Shown here piece after piece: positions 23,629 to 34,101 of a stretch of 54,605 nucleotides of DNA. A program made the translations under genes and the position numbers. The stretch lies in assembly GCA_016208415.1 (NCBI GenBank), contig JACQYB010000035.1, positions 1 to 54,605 on the forward strand, written 5' to 3'. This DNA is from Betaproteobacteria bacterium (GTDB lineage Bacteria > Pseudomonadota > Gammaproteobacteria > Burkholderiales > Rhodocyclaceae). Under the pieces are notes generated by a model that saw only the letters and a program-made list of their open reading frames with translations, was not told the DNA's origin and searched no databases. How positions within the stretch are numbered: the first letter of the stretch is position 1; each line of letters opens with the position of its first letter.

Positions 23629-23902
23629 GGGTACTGCCTCTCCGTGCGCGGTTCATCCATTCGTGGGGGGAAATGGTCCCAAAGTTCAGGCACATCCTGT
23701 TCTTGCCGGCCCACTGGGCAATTGTGGCGGTACATGTCCAGGAAGTCTCGCCCAGGGGGATCCGTATGGAAGATTATGGAGCGCCGGCGCGCGGGGTCAA
23801 CAAGTGGTTCGGCGGGGGCAACCTGGTTGTGGCCCATTGCACAAGACGGCAGGGGATCGCGCCCGCCGTTCGCACCGTGGCGGCCGGTCGCATCCGTTGG
23901 CC

Positions 23903-23908
23903 TACAAT
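23903..23908 (+). promoter_or_regulatory. Candidate -10 element for earP (leaderless arrangement)
   Basis: TACAAT lies 5 bases before the earP ATG. There is no Shine-Dalgarno, and the -35 is weak. This is the same layout as at tsaB and relA in this window, which suggests leaderless transcripts. Inference only. Confidence 0.35.
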
Positions 23909-23913
23909 GGGCC

Positions 23914-25059
23914 ATGCTTTGGGACGTGTTCTGCGCCGTGGTGGACAACTACGGTGATATCGGTGTCGCCTGGCGCCTGGCCCGCCAGTTGCGTCATGAA
24001 CGCGGCGAGCGCGTGCGCCTGTGGGTGGACGATCTTCGGACCTTTTCGCGCCTGTGTCGGCAGGTCGAATGCGCCGCCGATGTGCAGATCGTGCAGGGGG
24101 TGGAGGTGCGCCGATGGACCCCTGGGCGGGACGGGCCCACTGTCGCGATCGAACCTGGCGACGCAGTCATCGAATTGTTCGGATGCCATCTCCCCGCGTC
24201 CTTCGAGCAGGCCATGGCGGCACGCCTGCCGCAGCCGGTGTGGGTCAATCTGGAGTACCTGAGCGCAGAGACCTGGGTCGAGGGTTGCCATCGGCTGGTC
24301 TCCACCCATCCCCGACTACCGCTGCAAAAACACTTTTTCTTTCCCGGATTTTCCGCCGACAGCGGCGGGCTGCTGCGCGAGAGCGGGCTGATGGACGTGC
24401 GCCGGCAGTTCGACATGAATGCCGCAAAGCGGCAGGCTGCGGAGTCGTTGTTCGGCCTTCCGCAAAGGCAGGCGGGCGTGCTGCGGCTGAGCTTGTTTTG
24501 CTACGACAGCGCTCCGCTGGAGAGCTGGTTCGGGGCGCTGCGCGATTCCCCGGGGGCAATCGAGGTGCTGATTCCTGACGGGGTTGGCGGGGAAGCGGTG
24601 ACGCGGTTCTGCGACGGAGCGAGGCTATCGGCTGGAATGCAGCGACAGGTCGGCGCGCTGACGCTGCGGGGCGTGCCTTTCGTCGAGCAGCCCGACCATG
24701 ACCTCCTGCTGTGGCTCTCGGACTTCAATGTGGTGCGCGGCGAAGACTCGTTCGTTCGCGCCCAGTGGGCGGCCCGACCGTTCCTGTGGCACATCTACCC
24801 GCAACACGACGAAGTGCATCTGCGCAAACTGGGCGCCTTCATGGAACGATATACGGAGCGGCTGAGGCCGGAAGCGGCGGCGGCAATATCGGCGATGGCC
24901 AACGCCTGGAATCTGGCGGGTGACGTGCGCGCAACGTGGCAGGCACTCGTCCCGTGCCTGGCGGAATTGCGAAGTCATGGGGAGCGCTGGGCGGAGGAGC
25001 TTTCCTGCCAGGAAGATCTGCTGTCCCAACTGGTGCGGTTTGTGGGGGAGCAGTTATAA
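23914..25059 (+). CDS. earP: Protein-arginine rhamnosyltransferase EarP
   Basis: Transfers rhamnose from dTDP-rhamnose to Arg32 of elongation factor P, inverting the anomeric configuration, so that EF-P can relieve ribosome stalling at polyproline. It has 381 residues and the GT-B fold of the DUF2331 family. It starts WDVFCAVVDNYGDIGVAWRL. Asp11 and Asp15 in VDNYGDIG match the catalytic pair of known EarP. Further landmarks are WVNLEYLSAETWVEGCHRL near 110-130, KHFFFPGF, and the nucleotide-sugar end DFNVVRGEDSFVRAQWA followed by PFLWHIYPQ. It is directly upstream of efp, and EF-P carries Arg32. An open frame extends far upstream on this strand but is antisense to moaA and is not coding. Confidence 0.96.
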   Translation: MLWDVFCAVVDNYGDIGVAWRLARQLRHERGERVRLWVDDLRTFSRLCRQVECAADVQIVQGVEVRRWTPGRDGPTVAIEPGDAVIELFGCHLPASFEQAMAARLPQPVWVNLEYLSAETWVEGCHRLVSTHPRLPLQKHFFFPGFSADSGGLLRESGLMDVRRQFDMNAAKRQAAESLFGLPQRQAGVLRLSLFCYDSAPLESWFGALRDSPGAIEVLIPDGVGGEAVTRFCDGARLSAGMQRQVGALTLRGVPFVEQPDHDLLLWLSDFNVVRGEDSFVRAQWAARPFLWHIYPQHDEVHLRKLGAFMERYTERLRPEAAAAISAMANAWNLAGDVRATWQALVPCLAELRSHGERWAEELSCQEDLLSQLVRFVGEQL

Positions 25060-25060
25060 T
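25055..25060 (+). promoter_or_regulatory. Candidate -10 element for efp
   Basis: A perfect TATAAT overlaps the earP stop codon, 37 bp before the efp ATG. The -35 region is not well conserved. It would give efp its own promoter in addition to read-through from earP. Confidence 0.45.
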
Positions 25061-25097
25061 TGAAAGCTTTTCCGGCACTTAGGGCAGGCAGTCCATC

Positions 25098-25658
25098 ATG
25101 AAACTCGCACAGGAATTTCGCGTCGGCAACGTGGTCAAGCTCGGCAACGATGCCTTTGTGGTTCTGCGTACGGAATATAACCGCGGTGGGCGTAACGCGG
25201 CAACGGTGCGCATGAAACTCAAGAATCTGCTCACGGGCACCAACACCGAGCAGGTCTACAAGGCTGACGACAAGCTCGAGCCCATCGTGCTCGAGCGCAA
25301 GGAGGTCGCCTACTCGTACTTCGCCGATCCCATGTACGTCTTCATGGATTCCGAATACAACCAGTACGAGGTGGAAGCGGAGAACATGGGCGACGCGCTG
25401 CGCTTTCTCGAGGACGGTCTGCCGTGTGAAGTGGTCTTCTACGAGGGGCGCGCCATCTCCGTGGAGTTGCCCTCTTCGGTGGTGCGGGAGATCATCTATA
25501 CGGAACCGGCCGTGCGTGGTGACACCTCGGGCAAGGTTCTGAAGCCGGCGAAGATCCCCACGGGCTACGAAGTGCAGGTTCCCGCCTTCTGCGAGATCGG
25601 GGACAAGATCGAAATCGATACGGCCACCGGCGAGTACCGCAACCGCGTCAAGGGGTAG
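25098..25658 (+). CDS. efp: Elongation factor P (Arg32 type)
   Basis: Translation factor that binds between the P and E sites and stimulates peptide bonds at consecutive prolines. It has 186 residues and three beta-barrel domains. It begins [18 protein letters not shown]. The loop that reaches the peptidyl-transferase centre reads [12 protein letters not shown], with Arg at position 32 rather than the Lys34 used by the EpmABC lysylation route. That agrees with earP next door. The final OB domain includes [17 protein letters not shown]. No epmA/epmB is seen, as expected. Confidence 0.97.
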   Translation: MKLAQEFRVGNVVKLGNDAFVVLRTEYNRGGRNAATVRMKLKNLLTGTNTEQVYKADDKLEPIVLERKEVAYSYFADPMYVFMDSEYNQYEVEAENMGDALRFLEDGLPCEVVFYEGRAISVELPSSVVREIIYTEPAVRGDTSGKVLKPAKIPTGYEVQVPAFCEIGDKIEIDTATGEYRNRVKG

Positions 25659-25775
25659 CGGACGGTCAATGGGAAGCGGGCCGGCGTCCGATGCGTATTG
25701 AGCGCGGATCTGGTGCGGTCTTCTTGATGGGGTGACGGGGACGCCTGACGTCCAATTCGTTCTTGAGTGCTCGAT

Positions 25776-27698
25776 ATGCCAGTAATAGTGTTGCCCGACG
25801 ATTCCAGAAGGGAATTTGCGCAGCCCGTGACCGTGGCCGAGGTCGCTGCAAGCATTGGCTCGGGCCTGGCACGCGCTGCTCTTGCGGGTCGTGTGGACGG
25901 GCGTCTGGTAGATACGTCATTCCGCATCTTCGGGGACGCCGAGGTGGCGATCCTGACCGGCAAGGATACCGAAGGCCTGGCGATCATCCGCCATTCCATG
26001 GCGCACCTCCTGGCCTACGCGGTAAAGGAGTTGTTCCCGGAGGCGCAGGTCACCATCGGCCCGGTCATCGAAAACGGCTTCTACTACGATTTCTCGTACA
26101 AGCGCCCATTCACCCCCGAGGATCTGGCGCGCATCGAGCAGCGCATGCGCGAACTGGCGAAGCGCGACATTCCGATCGTGCGCGAGGTATGGGAGCGGGA
26201 CCGCGCGGTGGAGTTCTTCAAGTCCATCGGCGAGCACTACAAGGCGGAGATCATTTCCTCGATCCCGCCCGGCGAAGACGTCTCCCTCTACAGGGAGGGG
26301 GATTTCGTGGATTTGTGTCGTGGTCCGCACGCGCCTTCCACCGGGCACCTGAAAGTCTTCCGGCTGATGAAGGTGGCCGGTGCCTACTGGCGGGGGGACT
26401 CCCGCAACGAGATGCTCCAGCGCATCTATGGCACGGCCTGGGTGCGCAAGGAGGATCAGGATGCCTACCTCCACATGCTCGAGGAGGCGGAAAAGCGCGA
26501 CCATCGGCGTCTTGGCAAGCATCTGGACCTCTTCCACCTCCAGGAGGAGGCGCCGGGGATGGTTTTCTGGCATCCCCATGGCTGGGTGATCTGGCAGGTG
26601 ATCGAGCAATACATGCGCCGGGTTCTGAGCGAGCACGGTTACTCCGAGGTGCGCACGCCGCAGGTGATGGACCGCACCCTCTGGGAGCGCTCCGGCCACT
26701 GGGAGATGTATGCGGAGCACATGTTCACCACCCACGCAGAAGAGCGCGACTACGCCGTAAAACCCATGAACTGCCCAGGCCACATCCAGATCTTCAACCA
26801 GGGCTTGAAGAGCTATCGTGACCTGCCGCTGCGTCTGGCCGAGTTCGGTTCATGTCACCGAAACGAGCCGTCGGGCGCGCTGCACGGGCTGATGCGAGTG
26901 CGGGGGTTTGTGCAAGATGACGCGCACATCTTCTGCACCGAGGATCAGGTGTTGGCTGAATCCATGGCGTTCATTGATCTGCTGCAGAAGGTGTATGCGG
27001 ATTTTGGTTTCCGCGACATCCTGGTCAAGCTGTCCACGCGGCCGGAAAGACGGATCGGCTCCGACGAAACCTGGGATCGGGCGGAAGCAGCGCTCCGCGA
27101 TGCGTTAGAGAGCAAGGGATTGCCCTTCGACCTTCAGCCAGGCGAGGGCGCGTTCTACGGCCCCAAGATCGAATTCTCGCTCAAGGACTGCCTTGGGCGG
27201 GTGTGGCAGTGTGGCACGCTGCAACTGGACTTTTCCCTGCCGGGGAGGCTTGGCGCCGAATTCATCGGCGAGGACAGCGCACGGCATGTGCCGGTTATGT
27301 TGCATCGTGCCGTCCTTGGCTCCCTGGAACGCTTCATTGGCATCTTGATCGAACATCACGCGGGAGCATTCCCGCTTTGGCTGTCACCTGTCCAGGCAGT
27401 GGTGATGAACATTTCGGAAGGCCAGGCTGAATATGCGGAATCGGTCGCCCGGGCACTGACGAGCGCGGGTTTTCGTGCCGAGGCGGATTTGCGAAACGAA
27501 AAAATCACCTATAAAATCCGCGAACATAGTTTGCATCGTCGCCCCTATCTGTTGGTGGTCGGCGATAAGGAAAAGCTCGGAAATCTGGTGGCAGTGCGCC
27601 TTCGCGGCGGGACGGACTTGGGCCCGATGTCGCTTGACGTGTTGATCACCCGCATGTCGCGGGAGCGTGAAATGCGCGAAAACACACCAGCCGTTTGA
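25776..27698 (+). CDS. thrS: Threonine-tRNA ligase
   Basis: Class II aminoacyl-tRNA synthetase of 640 residues. The domains in order are TGS (1-62, [20 protein letters not shown]), the editing domain with the metal-type motif [16 protein letters not shown] (histidines of the HxxxH site), the catalytic core, and the anticodon-binding domain (from ~535, [15 protein letters not shown]). The core shows [29 protein letters not shown] and the last zinc ligand in [16 protein letters not shown] 25776 is preferred over the GTG three codons earlier because it gives the canonical MPVI start. It is followed 21 bp later by infC, and the two are in the same reading frame separated by TGA. Confidence 0.97.
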   Translation: MPVIVLPDDSRREFAQPVTVAEVAASIGSGLARAALAGRVDGRLVDTSFRIFGDAEVAILTGKDTEGLAIIRHSMAHLLAYAVKELFPEAQVTIGPVIENGFYYDFSYKRPFTPEDLARIEQRMRELAKRDIPIVREVWERDRAVEFFKSIGEHYKAEIISSIPPGEDVSLYREGDFVDLCRGPHAPSTGHLKVFRLMKVAGAYWRGDSRNEMLQRIYGTAWVRKEDQDAYLHMLEEAEKRDHRRLGKHLDLFHLQEEAPGMVFWHPHGWVIWQVIEQYMRRVLSEHGYSEVRTPQVMDRTLWERSGHWEMYAEHMFTTHAEERDYAVKPMNCPGHIQIFNQGLKSYRDLPLRLAEFGSCHRNEPSGALHGLMRVRGFVQDDAHIFCTEDQVLAESMAFIDLLQKVYADFGFRDILVKLSTRPERRIGSDETWDRAEAALRDALESKGLPFDLQPGEGAFYGPKIEFSLKDCLGRVWQCGTLQLDFSLPGRLGAEFIGEDSARHVPVMLHRAVLGSLERFIGILIEHHAGAFPLWLSPVQAVVMNISEGQAEYAESVARALTSAGFRAEADLRNEKITYKIREHSLHRRPYLLVVGDKEKLGNLVAVRLRGGTDLGPMSLDVLITRMSREREMRENTPAV

Positions 27699-27719
27699 CA
27701 GTCAGTCGGAGACTACGCC

Positions 27720-28265
27720 ATCGCTCAGCCAAACAGCAAGACGCAGCAACGCCTCAACGAACAAATCACTGCTGCCGAGATTCGGCTGGTCGGGGAGGAG
27801 GGGGAGCAACTCGGGATAGTTTCCTTGGAAAGCGCGCTGAGAATGGCGGAGACTGCCGGCGTGGATCTGGTGGAAATCGCGCCTATGGCGGCGCCTCCCG
27901 TGTGCCGTTTGATGGACTTCGGGAAGTTCAAGTACCAGGAAGCGAAGCGCGCGCACGAGGCAAAGCAGAAGCAGAAGCAGATCCAGGTCAAGGAGATCAA
28001 GTTCAGGCCGGGGACGGACGAAGGCGACTACCAGGTCAAGCTGCGCAATCTCGTGCGTTTCCTTCAGGAGGGCGACAAGGCGAAGGTCACCCTGCGATTC
28101 AGGGGGCGCGAGATGGCGCACCAGGAGATCGGAATGCGCCTGCTTGAGCGGGTCAAGGGTGATCTGGAAGCGCATGGCTCCGTTGAGCAGTTCCCGAAGA
28201 TGGAGGGTCGCCAGTTGATCATGATTCTTGCGCCCAGCCGGAAGAAGGTTCCCCAGGCAAGTTGA
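27720..28265 (+). CDS. infC: Translation initiation factor IF-3 with ATC start
   Basis: Binds the 30S subunit, prevents early 50S joining and proofreads the start codon. It has 181 residues. The only start giving a full-length N-domain is ATC at 27720 (reads Ile-Ala-Gln-Pro). GGAG lies 8 bases upstream and no ATG, GTG or TTG is available before TTG 27825, which would remove half of the N-domain. Non-standard AUU/AUC starts are a known hallmark of infC, because IF-3 discriminates against its own start codon and so autoregulates. Visible motifs are [40 protein letters not shown] and [16 protein letters not shown]. Confidence 0.95.
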   Translation: MAQPNSKTQQRLNEQITAAEIRLVGEEGEQLGIVSLESALRMAETAGVDLVEIAPMAAPPVCRLMDFGKFKYQEAKRAHEAKQKQKQIQVKEIKFRPGTDEGDYQVKLRNLVRFLQEGDKAKVTLRFRGREMAHQEIGMRLLERVKGDLEAHGSVEQFPKMEGRQLIMILAPSRKKVPQAS

Positions 28266-28331
28266 ATTTCCCGCTGCTGACAGATTTGTCAGGAGTGGTA
28301 ACGTTGGGGCCAGCGTCATGGCCCGAGAAGT

Positions 28332-28376
28332 GGTTGCAGGTTCCGGAAGCCTCCGCGGTGCGGAGCACCTGCTGCC
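28332..28376 (+). promoter_or_regulatory. Structured leader before rpmI (candidate L20 autoregulation site)
   Basis: GGTTGCAGGT (28332-28341) pairs with ACCTGCTGCC (28367-28376), with one U-U mismatch and one G-U pair. The stem encloses an inner hairpin CTCCGC-GGT-GCGGAG (28351-28365). The structure ends 23 bases before the rpmI ATG. In E. coli the L20 protein represses rpmI-rplT by binding an rRNA-like structure between infC and rpmI. This two-helix element is in the equivalent place. Function is inferred from position and pairing only. Confidence 0.5.
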
Positions 28377-28399
28377 ATGCCAAAAGATGGAGTAGTTCG

Positions 28400-28597
28400 A
28401 TGCCCAAGATGAAGACCCGCAAGGGGGCGGCCAAGCGCTTCAAGGTTCGGCCGGGCGGGACGGTCAAGCGTTCCCAGGCGTTCAAGCGCCATATCCTTAC
28501 CAAGAAGGCAACGAAGATGAAGCGGCAACTGCGTGGGATTACTGCGGTTTGCGCTTCCGACGTGCAGTCGGTTCGTGCCATGTTGCCTTACGCATAA
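28400..28597 (+). CDS. rpmI: 50S ribosomal protein L35
   Basis: A 65-residue, very basic ribosomal protein. It shows the family start [16 protein letters not shown] and the middle [19 protein letters not shown]. It starts at ATG 28400 with TGGAG seven bases before. Frames open further upstream only cover the structured leader. It forms a unit with infC and rplT, as in nearly all bacteria. L35 sits in the large subunit near the 23S domain II/V region. Confidence 0.96.
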   Translation: MPKMKTRKGAAKRFKVRPGGTVKRSQAFKRHILTKKATKMKRQLRGITAVCASDVQSVRAMLPYA

Positions 28598-28607
28598 GGG
28601 GGTCGCG

Positions 28608-28967
28608 ATGCCACGAGTCAAACGCGGCGTGACGGCGCATGCCCGTCACAAGAAGGTTCTCGATCAGGCCAAGGGATACCGCGGCCGTCGGAAGAGTGTC
28701 TATCGGATTGCCAAACAGGCGGTGATGAAAGCCGGGCAGTACGCTTACCGTGATCGTCGCCAGCGCAAGCGCCAGTTCCGTTCCCTCTGGATTGCCCGGA
28801 TCAACGCGGCGGCGAGGGAACTGGGCCTGACATATAGCGTATTGATGAACGGACTGAAGAAGGCAGCCATCGAGATTGACCGCAAGGTTCTCGCGGATCT
28901 GGCGGTCTTCGACAAGCCGGCGTTCGCGCAGATTGCCAATCAGGCGCGCGAAAAGCTTGCCGCTTGA
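28608..28967 (+). CDS. rplT: 50S ribosomal protein L20
   Basis: A 119-residue early-assembly protein of the large subunit and a translational repressor of its own operon in several bacteria. It starts [18 protein letters not shown] and shows [40 protein letters not shown] and [21 protein letters not shown] 28608 has AAGGGGG about six bases upstream. An intrinsic terminator follows the gene and separates the ribosomal unit from pheST. Confidence 0.97.
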   Translation: MPRVKRGVTAHARHKKVLDQAKGYRGRRKSVYRIAKQAVMKAGQYAYRDRRQRKRQFRSLWIARINAAARELGLTYSVLMNGLKKAAIEIDRKVLADLAVFDKPAFAQIANQAREKLAA

Positions 28968-30080
<1,113 letters not shown>

Positions 30081-30083
30081 ATC

Positions 30084-32456
30084 ATGCAGTTCTCGGAAAA
30101 CTGGCTGCGCACCCACATAGCTCCGTCGCTTGACAGCGAGGGTCTGGCGCACACGCTGACGATGGCCGGCCTGGAAGTCGAGTCGGTCAATCCGGTGGGA
30201 CAGGACTTCTCGGGTGTTGTCGTCTCGAAGATCGTCGCCTGCGAACCCCATCCCGGTGCGGATCGTCTGAAGCTTTGCCGGGTGGACGCCGGCGGGGAGG
30301 AATTGCTGCAGATCGTCTGCGGCGCACCCAACGCGGCGGAGGGGCTCAATGTGCCCTGCGCACGGGTGGGTGCGAAGCTTCCTTCAGGGGGGATCCGTGC
30401 CGCCAAGGTGCGTGGCGTTGAATCGTTCGGCATGCTCTGTTCGGCGCGGGAGCTTGGCCTATCGCAGGAAGACGAAGGCATCATGGTGCTTCCGGCTGAC
30501 GCGTCGCCGGGGCAGGATCTGCGAACCTATCTCGATCTGGATGACCGTTGTTTTACGCTGAAGCTCACGCCCAACCGGGGTGATTGTCTGAGCATCAGGG
30601 GAATCGCGCGGGAGGTCGCGGCGCTGACGGGTGATCAGCTGATGACAAGCCCGGGGATGCCGGTGCCGGCGGGCTCGTCGTCGGCGCGAACGATCGTGCT
30701 GGACGAGCCCTCAGCCTGTCCGCGGTATTGCGGACGGGTCATCTCCGGAATCGATCCGGCGGCGCCTACTCCCGAATGGATGAAGCGCCGGCTCGAACGC
30801 TGTGGGGTACGCTCGATCAGCGCCCTGGTCGACGTCACCAACTACGTGATGCTCGAACTGGGCCAGCCCATGCATGCGTTTGACAACGCCAAGCTCAGCG
30901 GCGGCATTCACGTGCGCTTTGCGCGCGAGGGTGAACAACTGCTGCTCCTCAACGGACAGACGATCAAGCCAGCTTCGGACACCCTGCTGATTGCGGACGA
31001 AGCCGAGGCGCTGGCCCTTGCAGGAATCATGGGCGGCCAGGAGAGCGGGGTCACGGCGACAACCACGGAGTTGTTCCTGGAGAGCGCTCATTTCTCGCCG
31101 GAGGCGGTGGCAGGCCGCGCGCGCACCTATGGCTTCGTGAGCGAGGCGTCCCACCGTTTCGAACGTGGGGTCGATTTCCTGCTGGCGCGCGAAGCCATCG
31201 AGCGGGCCACCCAGCTCGTGCTGGAGATCTGTGGCGGCGTTCCCGGGCCTGTCACCGATGCCACGGCACAACTGCCCGCGCGTCGCCCGGTTCGATTGCG
31301 CACTTCCCGCGTGGAACGGGTGCTTGGCCTTGCCGTGAGTGATGGCGAGATCCAGGGGCTGCTGAGTCGTCTGCAGATGAGCGCAAGTCCACTGGAAGGT
31401 GGGTTCGAGGTGCTGCCACCCAGCTTTCGCTTCGACATCTCCATCGAGGAGGACCTGATTGAGGAAATCGCGCGTCTCCATGGTTATGACAACGTTCCTG
31501 CGCGTCCCCCGAAAGCGACCCTGGGCATGCTGCCCCAGTCCGAGGGACGCCGCAGCAAGCATTCGATCAGGCAACTGCTGACGGCGCGCGATTACCAGGA
31601 AGTTGTCAATTACAGCTTCGTGGATGCGCGCTGGGAGCGGGATTTCTGTGCCAATGAAGCGCCGATCCTGCTTTCCAATCCGATTGCCAGCCAGATGAGC
31701 GTAATGCGATCCAGCCTGGTCGGTGGCCTGGTTGGTAACCTCGCCAACAACCTGCGTCGGCGCGTGGGCAGGGTACGGCTGTATGAGATCGGTCGTTGCT
31801 TCTTTCGGGACGATGCGGGGGGGGAGATCATTGGCTTTCGGCAGCCAATACGTCTGGGCGGGCTGTGTGCGGGGCCGGCACTGCCGGAGCAATGGGACAT
31901 CGCAACTCGCGCTGTGGATTTCTTTGATGTTAAGGGAGACGTGGAAGCGCTGCTGCTCCCATCCAAGGCCGAATTCGTTCGTGCCGAGCAGCCGGGTTTT
32001 CATCCCGGACGCGCGGCTGCGATCCTCCTCGACGGACGAAGGATCGGTGTCATTGGAGAGTTGCATCCCCGTCTGGCCGACGCGTATGAACTGGGCACGG
32101 CTCCCATTGCCTTCGAACTGGACCTGGCCGTGCTTCTCGATCGGTCGCTGCCGCAGTTCTCCGATCTGTCCCCGTTTCCGCCGGTGACCCGTGACATTGC
32201 ACTTGTCGTTGATCAGGATATCCGGGCCGAGGATGTGGTTGCGTGTCTGCGGGGCGCCGCGCCTGGCTTCCTAAGGAACATCCATCTGTTTGACGTCTAC
32301 ATCGGAAAGGGTGTCGAGGCCGGGAAAAAAAGTGTTGCGTTCCGGATAGTTATGCAAGATACTGAGAGAACCCTCGCAGATGCTGAAGTGGAGGCGGCAT
32401 TGGTGCAGATCCTTGCTGCGGCTCAGGCGGCGTTGGGAGCACGCCTGCGGGGGTAA
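30084..32456 (+). CDS. pheT: Phenylalanine-tRNA ligase beta subunit
   Basis: The beta subunit holds tRNA-binding and editing domains, 790 residues. The domain order is an EMAP-like OB fold (about 39-150, KIVACEPHPGADRLKLCRVD), B3/B4 editing domain (RPxY-type region, YVMLELGQPMHAFD), B5 (about 400-475, LIEEIARLHGYDNVP), catalytic-like core (RSSLVGGLVGNLANNLRR) and C-terminal FDX-ACB (from ~695, FSDLSPFPPVTRDIALVVDQ). Length and order are normal for proteobacteria. It is followed by ihfA, which in E. coli is also transcribed from the pheST operon. Confidence 0.97.
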   Translation: MQFSENWLRTHIAPSLDSEGLAHTLTMAGLEVESVNPVGQDFSGVVVSKIVACEPHPGADRLKLCRVDAGGEELLQIVCGAPNAAEGLNVPCARVGAKLPSGGIRAAKVRGVESFGMLCSARELGLSQEDEGIMVLPADASPGQDLRTYLDLDDRCFTLKLTPNRGDCLSIRGIAREVAALTGDQLMTSPGMPVPAGSSSARTIVLDEPSACPRYCGRVISGIDPAAPTPEWMKRRLERCGVRSISALVDVTNYVMLELGQPMHAFDNAKLSGGIHVRFAREGEQLLLLNGQTIKPASDTLLIADEAEALALAGIMGGQESGVTATTTELFLESAHFSPEAVAGRARTYGFVSEASHRFERGVDFLLAREAIERATQLVLEICGGVPGPVTDATAQLPARRPVRLRTSRVERVLGLAVSDGEIQGLLSRLQMSASPLEGGFEVLPPSFRFDISIEEDLIEEIARLHGYDNVPARPPKATLGMLPQSEGRRSKHSIRQLLTARDYQEVVNYSFVDARWERDFCANEAPILLSNPIASQMSVMRSSLVGGLVGNLANNLRRRVGRVRLYEIGRCFFRDDAGGEIIGFRQPIRLGGLCAGPALPEQWDIATRAVDFFDVKGDVEALLLPSKAEFVRAEQPGFHPGRAAAILLDGRRIGVIGELHPRLADAYELGTAPIAFELDLAVLLDRSLPQFSDLSPFPPVTRDIALVVDQDIRAEDVVACLRGAAPGFLRNIHLFDVYIGKGVEAGKKSVAFRIVMQDTERTLADAEVEAALVQILAAAQAALGARLRG

Positions 32457-32476
32457 GCCAATAATATGGAGAAGGC

Positions 32477-32785
32477 ATGACTCTGACGAAGGCGGATCTG
32501 GCTGATTTGCTGTTCGAGAAGGTGGGATTGAACAAGCGCGAAGCCAAGGACATGGTCGAGGCGTTCTTTGAAGAGATACGGATGGCACTGGAGCGCGGCG
32601 AGACCGTAAAACTGTCCGGATTCGGCAATTTCCAGTTGCGCGACAAGCCTCAACGACCGGGGCGCAACCCTAAGACGGGCGAGGAAATCCCCATTTCCGC
32701 CCGTCGGGTCGTGACGTTCCATGCCAGCCAAAAACTCAAGCAGGTCGTCGAGCAGGGCATGAATGGAAGCCAGCCACAAGCCTGA
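32477..32785 (+). CDS. ihfA: Integration host factor subunit alpha
   Basis: DNA-bending HU/IHF-family protein, 102 residues, which works as a heterodimer with IhfB. It has [20 protein letters not shown], the [20 protein letters not shown] strand pair, and the DNA-inserting arm tip [12 protein letters not shown] with its Pro. The final helix is [15 protein letters not shown]. It contributes to transcription architecture, recombination and replication. The stop lies inside the next gene: it overlaps merR by 23 bases. Confidence 0.96.
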   Translation: MTLTKADLADLLFEKVGLNKREAKDMVEAFFEEIRMALERGETVKLSGFGNFQLRDKPQRPGRNPKTGEEIPISARRVVTFHASQKLKQVVEQGMNGSQPQA

Positions 32786-33125
32786 TCTGCCGCCCATACC
32801 TGCCAAGCGCTACTTCACGATCGGTGAAGTGAGTGAGTTGTGCGGCGTCAAACCACACGTTCTCAGATACTGGGAGCAGGAGTTTGCGCAGCTCAAGCCA
32901 GTGAAGCGGCGTGGTAACCGACGGTACTACCAGCATCATGAGGTTCTGTTGGTTCGCCGCATTCGTGATCTGCTGTACGAACAGGGATTCACCATCAGCG
33001 GCGCGCGCAACAGGCTCGAAGAGCGCAGCGGGCGCAACGTCAAGTCTGGAGACACCACTGCTGCGGTCGGACTTGAAGGGCTGCGCGATGAGCTGTCCGC
33101 CATCCGGGATCTTCTGATCCCCTGA
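32763..33125 (+). CDS. MerR family transcriptional regulator
   Basis: A 120-residue protein with an N-terminal winged MerR DNA-binding domain: [25 protein letters not shown] and [21 protein letters not shown] short helical linker follows ([19 protein letters not shown]). No effector domain or cysteine metal site is present. This short type is always found after ihfA in beta- and gammaproteobacteria, and its targets are unknown. The 23-bp overlap with ihfA indicates co-translation. The following tRNA has its own promoter. Confidence 0.93.
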   Translation: MEASHKPDLPPIPAKRYFTIGEVSELCGVKPHVLRYWEQEFAQLKPVKRRGNRRYYQHHEVLLVRRIRDLLYEQGFTISGARNRLEERSGRNVKSGDTTAAVGLEGLRDELSAIRDLLIP

Positions 33126-33164
33126 GGGTTGTCGGGATCGATGCGGAAGGGCGAAGTGTCGAAG

Positions 33165-33194
33165 TCGAGCGACTCAGCGCGTTTCTGGTATACT
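33165..33194 (+). promoter_or_regulatory. Promoter of tRNA-Pro with GC-rich discriminator
   Basis: The -10 box is TATACT (33189-33194), with a weak -35 TCGAGC (33165-33170) 18 bp away. The discriminator TCGCGCC between the -10 and the start is GC-rich, as in stringently controlled stable-RNA promoters. Expected start is near 33201, a few bases before the mature tRNA. Confidence 0.5.
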
Positions 33195-33205
33195 TCGCGC
33201 CTCGT

Positions 33206-33282
33206 CGGGGCGTAGCGCAGCCTGGTAGCGCACCTGCATGGGGTGCAGGGGGTCGGAAGTTCGAATCTTCTCGCCCCGACCA
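33206..33282 (+). tRNA. tRNA-Pro (anticodon GGG)
   Basis: A 77-nt cloverleaf. The acceptor stem CGGGGCG pairs with CGCCCCG, then discriminator A and encoded CCA follow. The D arm is GCGCAGCCTGGTAGCGC. The anticodon stem is CCTGC/GCAGG with loop ATGGGGT, giving anticodon GGG, which reads CCC and CCU proline codons. The T arm has GGTTCGAATC-like GGAAGTTCGAATCTTC. It lies between merR and surE, a typical betaproteobacterial location. Confidence 0.97.
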
Positions 33283-33350
33283 ATCACACCAACCTTCCTG
33301 TCCTCATCCAAAGAGGAGCGCCGTCCGCTGGTCGGCAAGATGCCAATCCG

Positions 33351-34094
33351 ATGCGTATCCTGCTGAGCAATGACGATGGCTATTTCTCACCGGGGATCGA
33401 GTTGCTCGCGGCGGCGTTGGGCGAGATCGCCGACGTTACGGTGGTCGCGCCCGAGCGGGATCGCAGCGGCGCCAGCAACTCCCTGACGCTGGATCGGCCG
33501 CTTTCCTTGCGTCGGGCCGGCAACGGCTTCTTCTTCGTCAATGGAACGCGCACGGACTGTGTTCATATGGCGCTTACGGGCCTGTTGGACCATATGCCTG
33601 ACATTGTGGTGTCGGGCATCAACCATGGGGCCAATATGGGTGACGACACCATCTATTCGGGCACCGTGGCTGCGGCCACCGAAGGTTATCTATTCGGATT
33701 GCCATCCGTGGCCATCTCTCTCGCAAGCAAGACTGCCCGGCACCTGGATACGGCGGCGGCCGTTGCGCGCGATCTCGTGGAACGGTTTGCACGGAGCGAA
33801 CTCGGCGAACCGGCGCTTCTCAACGTGAATGTTCCCGATCTGCCGCTGGACGACTTGCAAGGCGTCCTGGTAACGCGACTGGGCAAACGCCATCGGGCGG
33901 AACCGGTCATTCGGACGGTCAACCCGAGGCAGGAGACCGTTTACTGGGTGGGCGCAGCGGGAGAGGCGCAGGATGCGGGGGACGGCACGGATTTCCACGC
34001 CGTGGCGAACCGCTACGTTTCGCTGACGCCTCTTCAGATGGATCTCACCCACGGCGTGCACATTCCGCTGGTGCAGCGCTGGCTTGCGACCTGA
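33351..34094 (+). CDS. surE: 5'/3'-nucleotidase SurE
   Basis: Metal-dependent survival protein that hydrolyses nucleoside monophosphates (and short polyphosphate in E. coli), 247 residues. The active-site motif is [14 protein letters not shown] with the two adjacent Asp that hold the metal. [20 protein letters not shown] and [20 protein letters not shown] provide the other ligands. ATG 33351 is the family start. An upstream in-frame extension would run into the tRNA. It is first in the conserved stress cluster surE-pcm-nlpD-rpoS, and its end approaches or overlaps pcm. Confidence 0.96.
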   Translation: MRILLSNDDGYFSPGIELLAAALGEIADVTVVAPERDRSGASNSLTLDRPLSLRRAGNGFFFVNGTRTDCVHMALTGLLDHMPDIVVSGINHGANMGDDTIYSGTVAAATEGYLFGLPSVAISLASKTARHLDTAAAVARDLVERFARSELGEPALLNVNVPDLPLDDLQGVLVTRLGKRHRAEPVIRTVNPRQETVYWVGAAGEAQDAGDGTDFHAVANRYVSLTPLQMDLTHGVHIPLVQRWLAT

Positions 34095-34101
34095 GAACCA
34101 G

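Noticed and set aside
22624-23913. Upstream extension of the earP frame and its possible reading as a fusion protein
   Set aside because: The extension is antisense to moaA, which has all its cluster cysteines and the C-terminal GG. EarP begins canonically at 23914.
23629-23913. Molybdenum cofactor riboswitch before moaA
   Set aside because: On the minus strand I could not find the conserved multi-stem layout. The region shows only short unrelated hairpins.
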